Origin: an uncultured Siphonobacter sp.
GTDB taxonomy: Bacteria > Bacteroidota > Bacteroidia > Cytophagales > Spirosomataceae
Direction of reading: 5' to 3'
Assembly: GCA_913774715.1 (NCBI GenBank)
Contig: CAJYHS010000005.1
Coordinates: 1 to 64,000, forward strand
DNA length: 64,000 nucleotides
In this document: positions 35,367 to 42,901 of the stretch, piece by piece
Numbering within the stretch: position 1 is the first letter of the stretch
Layout of the letters: every line of letters begins with the position of its first letter
Made by a program: the position numbers and the translations under genes
Notes under the pieces: generated by a model
What the model was told of the DNA's origin: nothing
Database searches by the model: none
What the model saw: the letters and a program-made list of their open reading frames with translations, nothing else

Positions 35367-35403
35367 TCATCCTAATTTACTGTCTTCAACGTTCAGAAAA
35401 CTT

Positions 35404-35411
35404 TAGCTTTG
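35404..35411 (+). promoter_or_regulatory. -7 element of the lemA promoter
   Basis: TAGCTTTG matches TAnnTTTG exactly and is 49 bases before the LemA start codon. Confidence 0.5.
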
Positions 35412-35460
35412 GCCCATAATTTTATAATAACTTCTCACACAGATTTAAACTTCAACAAAT

Positions 35461-36042
35461 ATGTCACGCGGAATTATTGCTACGATTGCCATTATAGTGC
35501 TGATTGTCATCATGGGCGGCTGCTCATACAACGGTTTGGTTCAGCAGGATGAAAGTGTTAAGACAGCCTGGAGTAAAGTACAATCCGATTACCAGCGTAG
35601 GGCCGATCTGATTCCAAACCTGGTTAATACCGTAAAAGGAGCTGCTGAATTCGAAAAATCGACGCTCACTGAGGTTACGAACGCCCGGGCTAATGCCACG
35701 TCCATCAAGTTTACAGCGGATGAACTGACTCCTGAAAACATCAAAAAATTCCAGGATGCTCAGTCTCAACTGAACGGATCTTTATCACGATTACTAGCTG
35801 TTGCTGAAAATTACCCTCAGCTGAAAGCCAATGAAAACTTCCGTGATTTACAGGCTCAGCTGGAAGGCACCGAAAATCGCATCAAAGTAGCTCGTAACGA
35901 TTTTAACGAGGCTGTTCAGGGGTATAATAATAAGGTTCGTTCCTTCCCTACTAATGTCATGGCGGGTATGTTTGGATTCTCTGCCAAAGGTTATTTCGAA
36001 GCAGATGCGGGAGCTGAAAAAGCCCCTACGGTTAAATTCTAA
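35461..36042 (+). CDS. lemA: LemA family protein
   Basis: The 193-residue protein has one N-terminal membrane segment (about residues 5-20) followed by the LemA helical bundle, beginning YNGLVQQDESVKTAWSKVQSDYQRRADLIPNL. LemA proteins are of unknown exact role. They are often encoded with TPM-domain proteins, as here: two such genes follow. A GGC in the N-terminus could be a lipobox-like site but the fit is weak. A strong terminator separates it from the next gene. Confidence 0.93.
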   Translation: MSRGIIATIAIIVLIVIMGGCSYNGLVQQDESVKTAWSKVQSDYQRRADLIPNLVNTVKGAAEFEKSTLTEVTNARANATSIKFTADELTPENIKKFQDAQSQLNGSLSRLLAVAENYPQLKANENFRDLQAQLEGTENRIKVARNDFNEAVQGYNNKVRSFPTNVMAGMFGFSAKGYFEADAGAEKAPTVKF

Positions 36043-36048
36043 TTTCTT

Positions 36049-36086
36049 GCAGGTCTTTGCTTTACCAAGTGAAGACCTGCTTTTTT
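36049..36086 (+). terminator. Terminator or attenuator after lemA
   Basis: A perfect 9-bp stem (36049-36057 with 36072-36080) is followed by six T's. It is 14 bases before the first TPM-domain gene, so downstream expression may depend on readthrough. Confidence 0.8.
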
Positions 36087-36099
36087 CTCCAGAACGGCT

Positions 36100-36525
36100 A
36101 TGCTTACGGAAGATCAGCAACAGGAAATTATTCAGCACATCAAGGAGGCCGAATGGCAAACTTCGGGCGAAATCCGGATTCATATTGAGGAAAAAACTCA
36201 ATCCGATCTGGATCCGCTGGAACGGGCTCAGCAAATTTTCATGAAGCTGAATATGCACCAGACGGCTCAACGCAATGGCGTGCTGTTTTACGTGGCAATC
36301 GAAGCCCGGAAATTTGCTATTTGCGGCGATAAAGGCATTAATGCCGTCGTTCCAGCGGACTTCTGGAATAGCACTCGCGACGCCATGCGGGAACATTTTC
36401 GTCAAAATGATCTAGTCAAAGGTTTATGCACGGGCATTGAGATGGCAGGCATTCAGCTCAAAACCTATTTCCCTCGCCAGTCTGACGATCAGAACGAATT
36501 ACCCGACGAAATTTCTTTTAGCTAA
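36100..36525 (+). CDS. TPM-domain protein (cytoplasmic form)
   Basis: The 141-residue protein is a lone TPM domain (TLP18.3/Psb32/MOLO-1 type). It begins LTEDQQQEIIQHIKEAEWQTSGEIRIHIE and includes QRNGVLFYVAIEARKFAICGDKGI. It has no signal peptide or membrane helix, unlike its neighbour. TPM domains are found in proteins tied to membrane-protein maintenance and phosphatase-like activity, but the bacterial role is open. It lies between LemA and a membrane-bound TPM protein. Confidence 0.85.
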   Translation: MLTEDQQQEIIQHIKEAEWQTSGEIRIHIEEKTQSDLDPLERAQQIFMKLNMHQTAQRNGVLFYVAIEARKFAICGDKGINAVVPADFWNSTRDAMREHFRQNDLVKGLCTGIEMAGIQLKTYFPRQSDDQNELPDEISFS

Positions 36526-36586
36526 TCGAACTATTGATTTAGACGCTTGGTCACCCAAACGCTAAAACAAAAACACTAAACATTCA

Positions 36587-37381
36587 ATGGTCACAATTCC
36601 CGCTCCATTTTTCAAGTACCTACGGAAGGGACTCTGGCTGTTCTTCTCCATACTTAGTATTGTTCACATCTACGCTCAGGACATTCCTGAACGGCCCGTA
36701 CCTGCCCGACTGGTGAACGATTACGTGGGCATGCTCTCCGGTAACGAAAAAGCTCAGCTTGAACGCAAGTTGAAGGGTTACATGGATTCCACCTCTACTC
36801 AGATTGTTATTCTCGTTGTTAAAACCACGGGTGATTATCCTCCCGGCGATTATGCTTTTGAAGTGGGCCGTCGTTGGGGCATTGGGCAAAAGGGAAAAAA
36901 TAATGGGTTAATTATCCTCTGGGCAACGGAAACCAGAAAGTTATACATTGCCACGGGGTATGGTATGGAAGGCTCCATCCCTGACGCTGTAGCGAAACGA
37001 ATTATTTCGAATACATTAACGCCCGCTTTTCGGGAACAGCAGTATTATAAGGGTCTGGATCAGTCCACTACCGAGATTATTCAACGGGCCAGCGGAGAGT
37101 ATAAGAGTGAAGGTAATTCTGACGAAGGATTTTCTACCGGCGGGGTACTTATCTTCCTGCTTATTGCCGTAGTCGTCTTCATTTTTATTGCGAAGACGAT
37201 GGGTAACGGCTGTCGGAATTCCGGCGGACCTGGAGCTGGATTACCCTGGTTCGGTCCTTATACCACCATGGGAGGCTGGGGCAGTTCTTCGGGCAGCTGG
37301 GGCGGCGGAAGCGGCGGCGGTGGTGGATTTGACTTCGGCGGTGGAAGCTTCGGCGGTGGCGGTGCTGGCGGTGATTATTAA
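36587..37381 (+). CDS. YgcG-type TPM-domain membrane protein with glycine-rich tail
   Basis: The 264-residue protein has a signal peptide (about 1-28) and a TPM domain (RLVNDYVGMLSGNEKAQLERKL ... IATGYGMEGSIPDAVAKRII). A membrane helix near 185-205 and a tail of about 45 residues made mostly of glycine and serine, ending GGGGAGGDY, follow. This is the classic YgcG layout that accompanies LemA. The stop codon adjoins the shared terminator with the M56 gene. Confidence 0.9.
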   Translation: MVTIPAPFFKYLRKGLWLFFSILSIVHIYAQDIPERPVPARLVNDYVGMLSGNEKAQLERKLKGYMDSTSTQIVILVVKTTGDYPPGDYAFEVGRRWGIGQKGKNNGLIILWATETRKLYIATGYGMEGSIPDAVAKRIISNTLTPAFREQQYYKGLDQSTTEIIQRASGEYKSEGNSDEGFSTGGVLIFLLIAVVVFIFIAKTMGNGCRNSGGPGAGLPWFGPYTTMGGWGSSSGSWGGGSGGGGGFDFGGGSFGGGGAGGDY

Positions 37382-37417
37382 TACAAAAAAGACCTCTATG
37401 CGAGGTCTTTTTTGTAT
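37381..37417. terminator. Shared bidirectional terminator overlapping two stop codons
   Basis: A perfect 16-bp stem (37381-37396 with 37402-37417) has six A's on the left arm and six T's on the right. Its outermost bases are part of the TAA of the TPM gene and the TGA of the convergent M56 gene. Confidence 0.9.
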
Positions 37418-38778
37418 CAGTCTTTAGGATTGGTAATAACTAAAACTACCCCATTTTTTGCCTTCGTACCGTACTGTTCAATAGCTGAATTCCCTTTTAA
37501 TACGTGTATTTCTTTAATGTCTTCGGGCTCAATACCGGTCAGATCGGCTATCTCCTTTCCATCAACGATATATATGGGCGTTTTGACGGTTGACTGGCCT
37601 GCCTCTCCTGATTCGATACTCCTGTTTCTCAACGAAATCTTTACTTTATCAACGCCGTTTACTTGACCGGAGGGGGCCTTTACCACATCCACCGATTGGA
37701 TCTCGTCGGTGTTTACTTTTTCTATTGCTTTCTTACTTACTTTTTCATCGTTAAGGTAATATTCTGTTTTTGCCTCTTCTTCAAGGGAAATCGCTTTGCG
37801 TTTCGGCGTAATTTTACTTTTATCAGCAGTTTTTTTCTGAGTAACCACGCTATCTACCTGAAAGGACTTTCCGGATACTTTTACTGGTGCTGCACCGATA
37901 GTGTTAATCGTAATTTCTTCTAATACCTGCCGGGGCGTAAAGGCCATTACCCAGAAAGCTAATAAGGGAAAAATGAGCAGCAGCTTAGCACTTTTCCAGG
38001 GAGCTGATGAAGGCGTATTAATCTGACGAATCCGATTTTTGAGTTCTGACACATTGAAGTACGTCCGAACAGGCACCGCCAGTCCACTTTGTCGCAAAAG
38101 ATGATATTGATAATGGCGAGCATTCAACCCATGAGTTAACACACCTTTGTCCGCCAAATATTCCAGGTTCTGACGAATGACCTTTACCCACCAGTTCACC
38201 AACGGATTAAACCAGAACACTACCTGAAGCACTTCTCCCATCATCACATCCCAGGAATGCCCCTGCTCGGCGTGCACCTGTTCGTGCAGTAATACTTCTG
38301 TCAATTCATGCGAAGTAAACTGAGCGGGATTCATGAAAATCCACCGAAAGAACGAAAAGGGAGCCGTTTCCTGAGAAGGAATTAAAATTGGCTGTTCGTT
38401 GATGGACGAAAGTCTGGAATCCTTATAAAGCTGGTATACGCCGATAAACTGGCCCGTTAACCGAAAACTCATCACCAGCATTCCAATTATCCAGATTCCC
38501 AGAAGAATAACCTCAATCGAAGGATAACGGGATTGGGTTTGCTGAAGAGCTTCGTAGTGAAAACTTAGATCGGGTACGTAAGTCGTTACCTGCTGGAGCG
38601 TTTCTTCCTGAGATAACCACTCGTTCCAGGCGGGAATGGCCAACGAGGCTATTCCTGCCATCCAGAAAAACCAGCGATTCCAGCGGTAGTAGGTTTCTTT
38701 CTGTAAGAGTAAAGCGTATAAGCCCGCAAAACCAGCCAGACTCAAACTCGCTTGTACCAGATAAATCAGGATTTCCAT
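37417..38778 (-). CDS. BlaR1-like M56 metalloprotease with TonB-plug-like tail
   Basis: The 453-residue protein has three or four N-terminal membrane helices and the zinc-protease motif HEQVH (about residue 163) of the M56/BlaR1 family. Another membrane helix lies near 270-285, and the tail contains two domains resembling TonB-dependent-receptor plugs (EYYLNDEKVS..., PIYIVDGKEIADLTGIEPEDIKEIHVLKG). It is encoded just after a BlaI/MecI repressor, with which it probably forms a sensor-repressor pair. It has no penicillin-binding sensor domain, so beta-lactams are not implied. The ATG at 38778, 2 bases after the BlaI stop, is preferred to one 18 bases upstream. Confidence 0.88.
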   Translation of the reverse strand: MEILIYLVQASLSLAGFAGLYALLLQKETYYRWNRWFFWMAGIASLAIPAWNEWLSQEETLQQVTTYVPDLSFHYEALQQTQSRYPSIEVILLGIWIIGMLVMSFRLTGQFIGVYQLYKDSRLSSINEQPILIPSQETAPFSFFRWIFMNPAQFTSHELTEVLLHEQVHAEQGHSWDVMMGEVLQVVFWFNPLVNWWVKVIRQNLEYLADKGVLTHGLNARHYQYHLLRQSGLAVPVRTYFNVSELKNRIRQINTPSSAPWKSAKLLLIFPLLAFWVMAFTPRQVLEEITINTIGAAPVKVSGKSFQVDSVVTQKKTADKSKITPKRKAISLEEEAKTEYYLNDEKVSKKAIEKVNTDEIQSVDVVKAPSGQVNGVDKVKISLRNRSIESGEAGQSTVKTPIYIVDGKEIADLTGIEPEDIKEIHVLKGNSAIEQYGTKAKNGVVLVITNPKD

Positions 38779-38779
38779 G

Positions 38780-39130
38780 CTATTGGCCTTTTTCAATCAT
38801 GGATAAAATCTCCCGCAGCTCGTCTGCTGAGATTTTCTGCTCTTTGGCAAAATGGGTTACCAGGTTTTTATAGGAGTCGTCGAAGTAATCTTTCACTACT
38901 TGTCCAGCCATAGCCTCCCGTTCGACGCCTGGGTAATACTCATACACATTACCGTAGCGACGGAATTTTACGTAGCCTTTCTTTTCAAGGTTTTTAAAGG
39001 TTGAAGCCAGTGTATTATAATGCGGCTTGGGTTCTGGCATGGCTTCCAAAATTACACCTAAGGTACCACGCTCCAATCGCCAGAGCGTTAGCATGGCGGC
39101 ATCTTCCGCCGGAGTTAGCTTTTCCATCAT
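38780..39130 (-). CDS. BlaI/MecI/CopY-family transcriptional repressor
   Basis: The 116-residue protein is a winged-helix repressor (LTPAEDAAMLTLWRLERGTLGVILEAM, then YNTLASTFKNLEKKGYVKFRRYGNVYEYYPGV). It is inactivated by proteolysis when its M56 partner is triggered. It starts a two-gene operon with the M56 gene, and autoregulation is likely because the intergenic DNA upstream contains inverted repeats. Confidence 0.93.
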   Translation of the reverse strand: MMEKLTPAEDAAMLTLWRLERGTLGVILEAMPEPKPHYNTLASTFKNLEKKGYVKFRRYGNVYEYYPGVEREAMAGQVVKDYFDDSYKNLVTHFAKEQKISADELREILSMIEKGQ

Positions 39131-39453
39131 CAGTTATATCCGAAAATTTCGGAAATCTACGTAATAAATAATGAACTACAGACTTTTAGTGTATAGATTA
39201 TCAAACCTGGGAAGTATTTGTAATCATTGTCACTGCTACCTTATCTACTGCCCGCTTTTCGCTGGCAGCATTCAATTTCAATTATGTAGACATATATGAA
39301 CCTTTCAACGTTTTGCTGCCAGCTTTTCTGCTGGCAGCGGTTATTTTTAGTTGGTTCCTTTCGGATGGGAAGTCAAAAGTAGCTTTGAACTCACAGCGGA
39401 TTATAATTCCAAAGTATAGTTGTGAACTACTGACAGAATGGCCCGAATCCTCT
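39131..39453. other. Intergenic region with two GCTGGCAGC stem-loops
   Basis: This 323-base gap between blaI and the dehydrogenase 3' end holds two hairpins. One is imperfect (about 39248-39269) and one perfect (39315-39322 with 39331-39338), both using the stem word CTGGCAGC that is also in the argH terminator. No open frame is convincing. Confidence 0.6.
39248..39338. repeat. Pair of related stem-loops (GCTGCCAG/CTGGCAGC)
   Basis: The first copy reads CTGCCCGCTTTTCGCTGGCAG with one mismatched pair. The second pairs GCTGCCAG with CTGGCAGC over an 8-base loop. A third copy is at 1541-1563. They may be terminators or a short dispersed palindrome. Confidence 0.55.
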
Positions 39454-40410
39454 TTAATTCACCACATTAACCGGCGTTCCATTCAAAAAAGCTTTGATGT
39501 TATCTGCCGTCATTTGCAGTAATCGACGGCGTGCTTCAAAGGCTACCCAGGCTACGTGTGGAGTAATTACACAATTTTTAGCTTCCTGCAATGGATTATC
39601 CGCTGAAGGTGGCTCTACAGAGAGGACATCCAGACCCGCTCCGGCAATTTTTCCCTGATTTAAAGCATCAGCTAAATCCTGCTCGACTATCAGTGGACCA
39701 CGTCCCGTATTGATGAGGTAAGACGTGGGCTTCATCCACTCTAACCGCTCGGCATTAATGATGCCTTTGGTTTCTTCCGTAAGTGGGCAATGCAGTGATA
39801 AGACGTCACTTTCCCGAAAAATGGTTTCCAGAGACATCATTTCCACGAACTCAAAACCAGTCGCTGGCTTGCCGCTCCGACGATGAGCGATTACCCGCAT
39901 CCCAAAGGCCTGACCAATTTTAGCTACTTCCTTCGCAATACTTCCGAAACCAATCAAACCTAATGTCTTACCGGAAAGCTCCGTCAAAGGACTGAATGAG
40001 TAACAAAAATCAGGGCTATTTGCCCATTGCTTCTGCCGAACGGATTCCGCTAGTCGGGCTACGTCGTTGGTGAAGTGAAGTAGTAATGAAAAGGTATGCT
40101 GAGCCACGGCCCGTGAACTGTAATCACTGACATTGGTAACCGGAATATTCCGCTGGCGGGCCGCTTCTGTATCTACAATATTATAACCTGTAGCCGTTAC
40201 GCCGATATATTTGACATCAGGTAATTGCTCCAGCACCTCAGCCGTTAACTTTGATTTATTGGTTAAAAGAATGTCTGCATCCTTGGCCTTCTCGACGATC
40301 TCTTCCGGCTTCACGCGGTCATATACCACAAACTCGCCGATCTCCTGCAAGGGTGCCCAATCCAAGTCTCCGGGATTAAGTGTATAGCCATCCAGTAGTA
40401 CAATTTTCAT
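39454..40410 (-). CDS. D-2-hydroxyacid dehydrogenase (glycerate dehydrogenase-like)
   Basis: The 318-residue protein is an NAD(P)-dependent D-2-hydroxyacid dehydrogenase. It has the nucleotide-binding motif LGLIGFGSIAKEVAKIGQAFGM near residue 150 and the catalytic set of an arginine (NTGRGPLI), a glutamate (DVLSVEPP) and a histidine (ITPHVAW). The typical length is 310-330. The GATA-like GVTATGYN substrate loop is like that of hydroxypyruvate/glyoxylate reductases. The exact substrate is not certain. It is monocistronic here, with a terminator-like gap on either side. Confidence 0.88.
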   Translation of the reverse strand: MKIVLLDGYTLNPGDLDWAPLQEIGEFVVYDRVKPEEIVEKAKDADILLTNKSKLTAEVLEQLPDVKYIGVTATGYNIVDTEAARQRNIPVTNVSDYSSRAVAQHTFSLLLHFTNDVARLAESVRQKQWANSPDFCYSFSPLTELSGKTLGLIGFGSIAKEVAKIGQAFGMRVIAHRRSGKPATGFEFVEMMSLETIFRESDVLSLHCPLTEETKGIINAERLEWMKPTSYLINTGRGPLIVEQDLADALNQGKIAGAGLDVLSVEPPSADNPLQEAKNCVITPHVAWVAFEARRRLLQMTADNIKAFLNGTPVNVVN

Positions 40411-40473
40411 AGGTCTGGTTTTAGATTGTAAAGATGTTAGCTGATTACAGCTCCTGTGTCAGAATAGTAATTT

Positions 40474-40504
40474 TAGAAAAAAAGACGCGAAAAATCGCGT
40501 CTTT
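40474..40504 (-). terminator. Terminator of the SGNH hydrolase gene
   Basis: A perfect 10-bp stem (40481-40490 with 40495-40504) with an AAAA loop is followed on the minus strand by a long T run. Confidence 0.85.
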
Positions 40505-40528
40505 GTCATTGTGCTGGAGCTGTTTTTA

Positions 40529-41182
40529 TTAATCTACCAATAATGGCTTAATTACTTCAACCCAACGACGATACCCTTCAGGCGTCATGTGCAGACTGTC
40601 TGATTTATATAAAATCGGTTCTGGACGAAGCTCTGCATTGAGCATGACAGGCCATACATCGAGATAGTCTGCATCTTCTTCACCATCCAGAAATGAACTC
40701 ACCAAACGATTAAATTCCTGCATTTCCGCTCGCTTGTTCCAACGCGAAGGAGCGGGTTTTGCAGAAATAAAAAGTACGGGTACCCGAGGCATATCCTTCC
40801 GGATTTTCGCATAAAGCTTAAAAAACTCCATGTACGCATCCTTGGGCGACTTACCCCCTGCGATGTCATTTTCTCCACAGTAAATAACAATCTGCTTAGG
40901 TTTATAAACGGGAATGATGCGTTGGTAGAAATAAGATACATCGGTTAACGTTGATCCACCAAAAGCCCGATTCAGTACGGGTTTATCAGGAAAAGCTTCT
41001 TTAATATTATCCCATAATCGCAAGGAAGAACTACCCACAAAGAGAATGGGATCTTTCACCGGAGGCGTGGTTTTGTCCTGTTCTTCGTAAGCTTTAATAT
41101 CTCCTTCGTACTTGTTTTGAGCGTAGGATGAGAAGTGGAAGAGAAAGAGGGTAACGAAGGCAAAAAGAAATCGGTTTTTCAT
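40529..41182 (-). CDS. Secreted SGNH/GDSL hydrolase
   Basis: The 217-residue protein has a signal peptide (ending SSYAQ). The SGNH blocks follow: DPILFVGSSSLRLW with the nucleophilic serine, NRAFGGSTL, IYCGENDIAGG, and SLHMTPEGY with the catalytic histidine near the end. It is an esterase/lipase of unknown substrate, probably periplasmic. It is a single gene with its own terminator. Confidence 0.9.
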   Translation of the reverse strand: MKNRFLFAFVTLFLFHFSSYAQNKYEGDIKAYEEQDKTTPPVKDPILFVGSSSLRLWDNIKEAFPDKPVLNRAFGGSTLTDVSYFYQRIIPVYKPKQIVIYCGENDIAGGKSPKDAYMEFFKLYAKIRKDMPRVPVLFISAKPAPSRWNKRAEMQEFNRLVSSFLDGEEDADYLDVWPVMLNAELRPEPILYKSDSLHMTPEGYRRWVEVIKPLLVD

Positions 41183-41273
41183 AAAACTGTATTTATTTGG
41201 TTTGAGGCCTTACCTAATAACGAAATCCAGGTCGTAGTGTTACCAGACGGTATCCAAATCTCAAACGGTTTCC

Positions 41274-41305
41274 AATAATAAAGGCGAATGGAAATTCCAT
41301 TCGCC
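41274..41305 (-). terminator. Terminator of the MFS gene
   Basis: A 10-bp stem (41283-41292 with 41296-41305) is followed on the minus strand by CTTTATTATT. Confidence 0.75.
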
Positions 41306-41334
41306 CTCAAAGAAAGTCTGAAATCTCTCTAAAC

Positions 41335-42666
41335 TCAAAGTTTTACTTCTTCCATTTTAGGAGCGAAGATATGCATCGCACCCCAGGCCAGCAGATAAGC
41401 AAAGCCGCAAATGATGAATACCAGGTTATAACCCGCCACGATATTACCCTCAGCTTTATAGGTATCCAGGATAGAACCAATCAGAATCGGGAATAACATC
41501 CCACCAATTGAACCAGCCATACCACCCATACCTACGACTGAGCTTACCGCCCGTTTCGGGAACATATCCGAAGCCGTAGTGAAGATGTTGGCACTCCAAG
41601 CCTGGTGAGCAGCGGCCGCTAACCCAATCAGAGCAACGGCTACCCAGATATCATTGATGTACTTGGCACTAATGATCGGAACTACGGCCAGGGCAAAAAT
41701 CAACATTGCCATTTTACGGGCTTTAAAAACGGGCATACCACGTTTGATGAAGTAACCCGACAAATACCCGCCACCAATACTTCCGATGGTGGTTGCGGTA
41801 TAGACGATAATCAGTGGTAAGCTTGGTTTCTTTAAATCCAGCTGGAAACGCTCGGCAAAGTAAGAAGGTAACCAGAACAGGAAAAACCACCAGATGGGAT
41901 CGGTCAGCATTTTACCGAAAATGAATGCCCAAGTCTGCTTGATTCCAATCAGGCGTCCCCAGGAAATGGAACCACCTTCCGTTTCAGCTGTAGCAGCTGC
42001 CAGGTCACTATCGCTGTGAATGTGGGCGTATTCTACGGGATCCATGTTCTTTTTTCTGGATGGAATTTCATACATCACTAACCAGAAAATAAGCCAGATA
42101 AAACCAATGGCTCCGGTAATGATGAAGGCCGCTTCCCAGCCATAAACGCCCAGGATCCAGGGGACCATGATGGGTGCTACAACAGCACCGATGTTGGCTC
42201 CTGAGTTAAAAATACCCGTGGCTAAAGCTCTTTCTTTTTTAGGAAACCATTCCGCAACTGATTTGATAGCTGTCGGGAAGTTACCCGCTTCACCTAAGCC
42301 AAGTAATACCCGAACGGTAATGAAACCCATAGTACTACTTACGATCGCGTGTAACATAGCCGCAATGCTCCAGAATACAATGGAAATGGTATACCCCATT
42401 TTGGTGCCGACTTTATCAACAATCCGACCAAAAAGTAATAACCCGATGGCATACGCTGCCGAAAAGAACGTTACGATACGGCTATAGTCGGATTCGGTCC
42501 AATTAAATTCTTTTTCCAGGGTAGGTTTAAGCAGGCCGATGATCTGACGATCGACATAGTTGATCGTCGTGGCGAAGAAAAGTAACATAACCACTGTCCA
42601 GCGATAATTGCCCATTTTCGTTGGAGTTGACAGTGATTCGCCTACCTGCGGAGGATTAATATTCAT
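41335..42666 (-). CDS. MFS transporter, hexuronate/ExuT type
   Basis: The 443-residue protein has twelve membrane helices and the ACS/ExuT-family pattern: NYVDRQIIG in helix 1, GRIVDKVGTKMG in the first loop and GEAGNFPTAIKSVAEWFPKKERALATGIFNSGANIGA in helix 4-5. Such carriers import hexuronates or other organic acid anions with protons. No uronate-degrading gene is adjacent, so the substrate is open. The ATG at 42666 fits the family N-terminus. Confidence 0.88.
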   Translation of the reverse strand: MNINPPQVGESLSTPTKMGNYRWTVVMLLFFATTINYVDRQIIGLLKPTLEKEFNWTESDYSRIVTFFSAAYAIGLLLFGRIVDKVGTKMGYTISIVFWSIAAMLHAIVSSTMGFITVRVLLGLGEAGNFPTAIKSVAEWFPKKERALATGIFNSGANIGAVVAPIMVPWILGVYGWEAAFIITGAIGFIWLIFWLVMYEIPSRKKNMDPVEYAHIHSDSDLAAATAETEGGSISWGRLIGIKQTWAFIFGKMLTDPIWWFFLFWLPSYFAERFQLDLKKPSLPLIIVYTATTIGSIGGGYLSGYFIKRGMPVFKARKMAMLIFALAVVPIISAKYINDIWVAVALIGLAAAAHQAWSANIFTTASDMFPKRAVSSVVGMGGMAGSIGGMLFPILIGSILDTYKAEGNIVAGYNLVFIICGFAYLLAWGAMHIFAPKMEEVKL

Positions 42667-42763
42667 AGCAGTTGGGTACGTAAAGAGGTAATTGGGCTAA
42701 AAACAACCCGGTCTATGCGGAATAGACGTTTTCAGCCTGCTTCTACCCTCATTCACCAAAAAA

Positions 42764-42806
42764 TAAAGAGCCGAATGACCAGATTTCTCCGACCATCCGG
42801 CTCTTT
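42764..42806 (-). terminator. Terminator of the M16 protease gene
   Basis: A stem of nine perfect pairs (AAAGAGCCG with CGGCTCTTT) with an interrupted extension spans 42765-42805. On the minus strand it is followed by ATTTTTTGG. Confidence 0.7.
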
Positions 42807-42901
42807 AGCTTTAAAGTTTGAAAACGTTGGACCAGCTAGTTACACGAAAATCTAAAACTTAATCAAACGGTCTCTAACATTCCAACTTTTACTCAAAATC
42901 A

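Noticed and set aside
35848-36405. 185-codon minus-strand open frame across lemA and the TPM gene
   Set aside because: Spans two good plus-strand genes and a terminator; antisense shadow.
37417-39130. Beta-lactam resistance (BlaR1/BlaI) locus
   Set aside because: The sensor has no penicillin-binding domain and no beta-lactamase gene is nearby.
39313-39522. 69-codon plus-strand open frame in the gap before the dehydrogenase
   Set aside because: Begins inside a hairpin and overlaps the 3' end of the dehydrogenase gene antisense; no family features.
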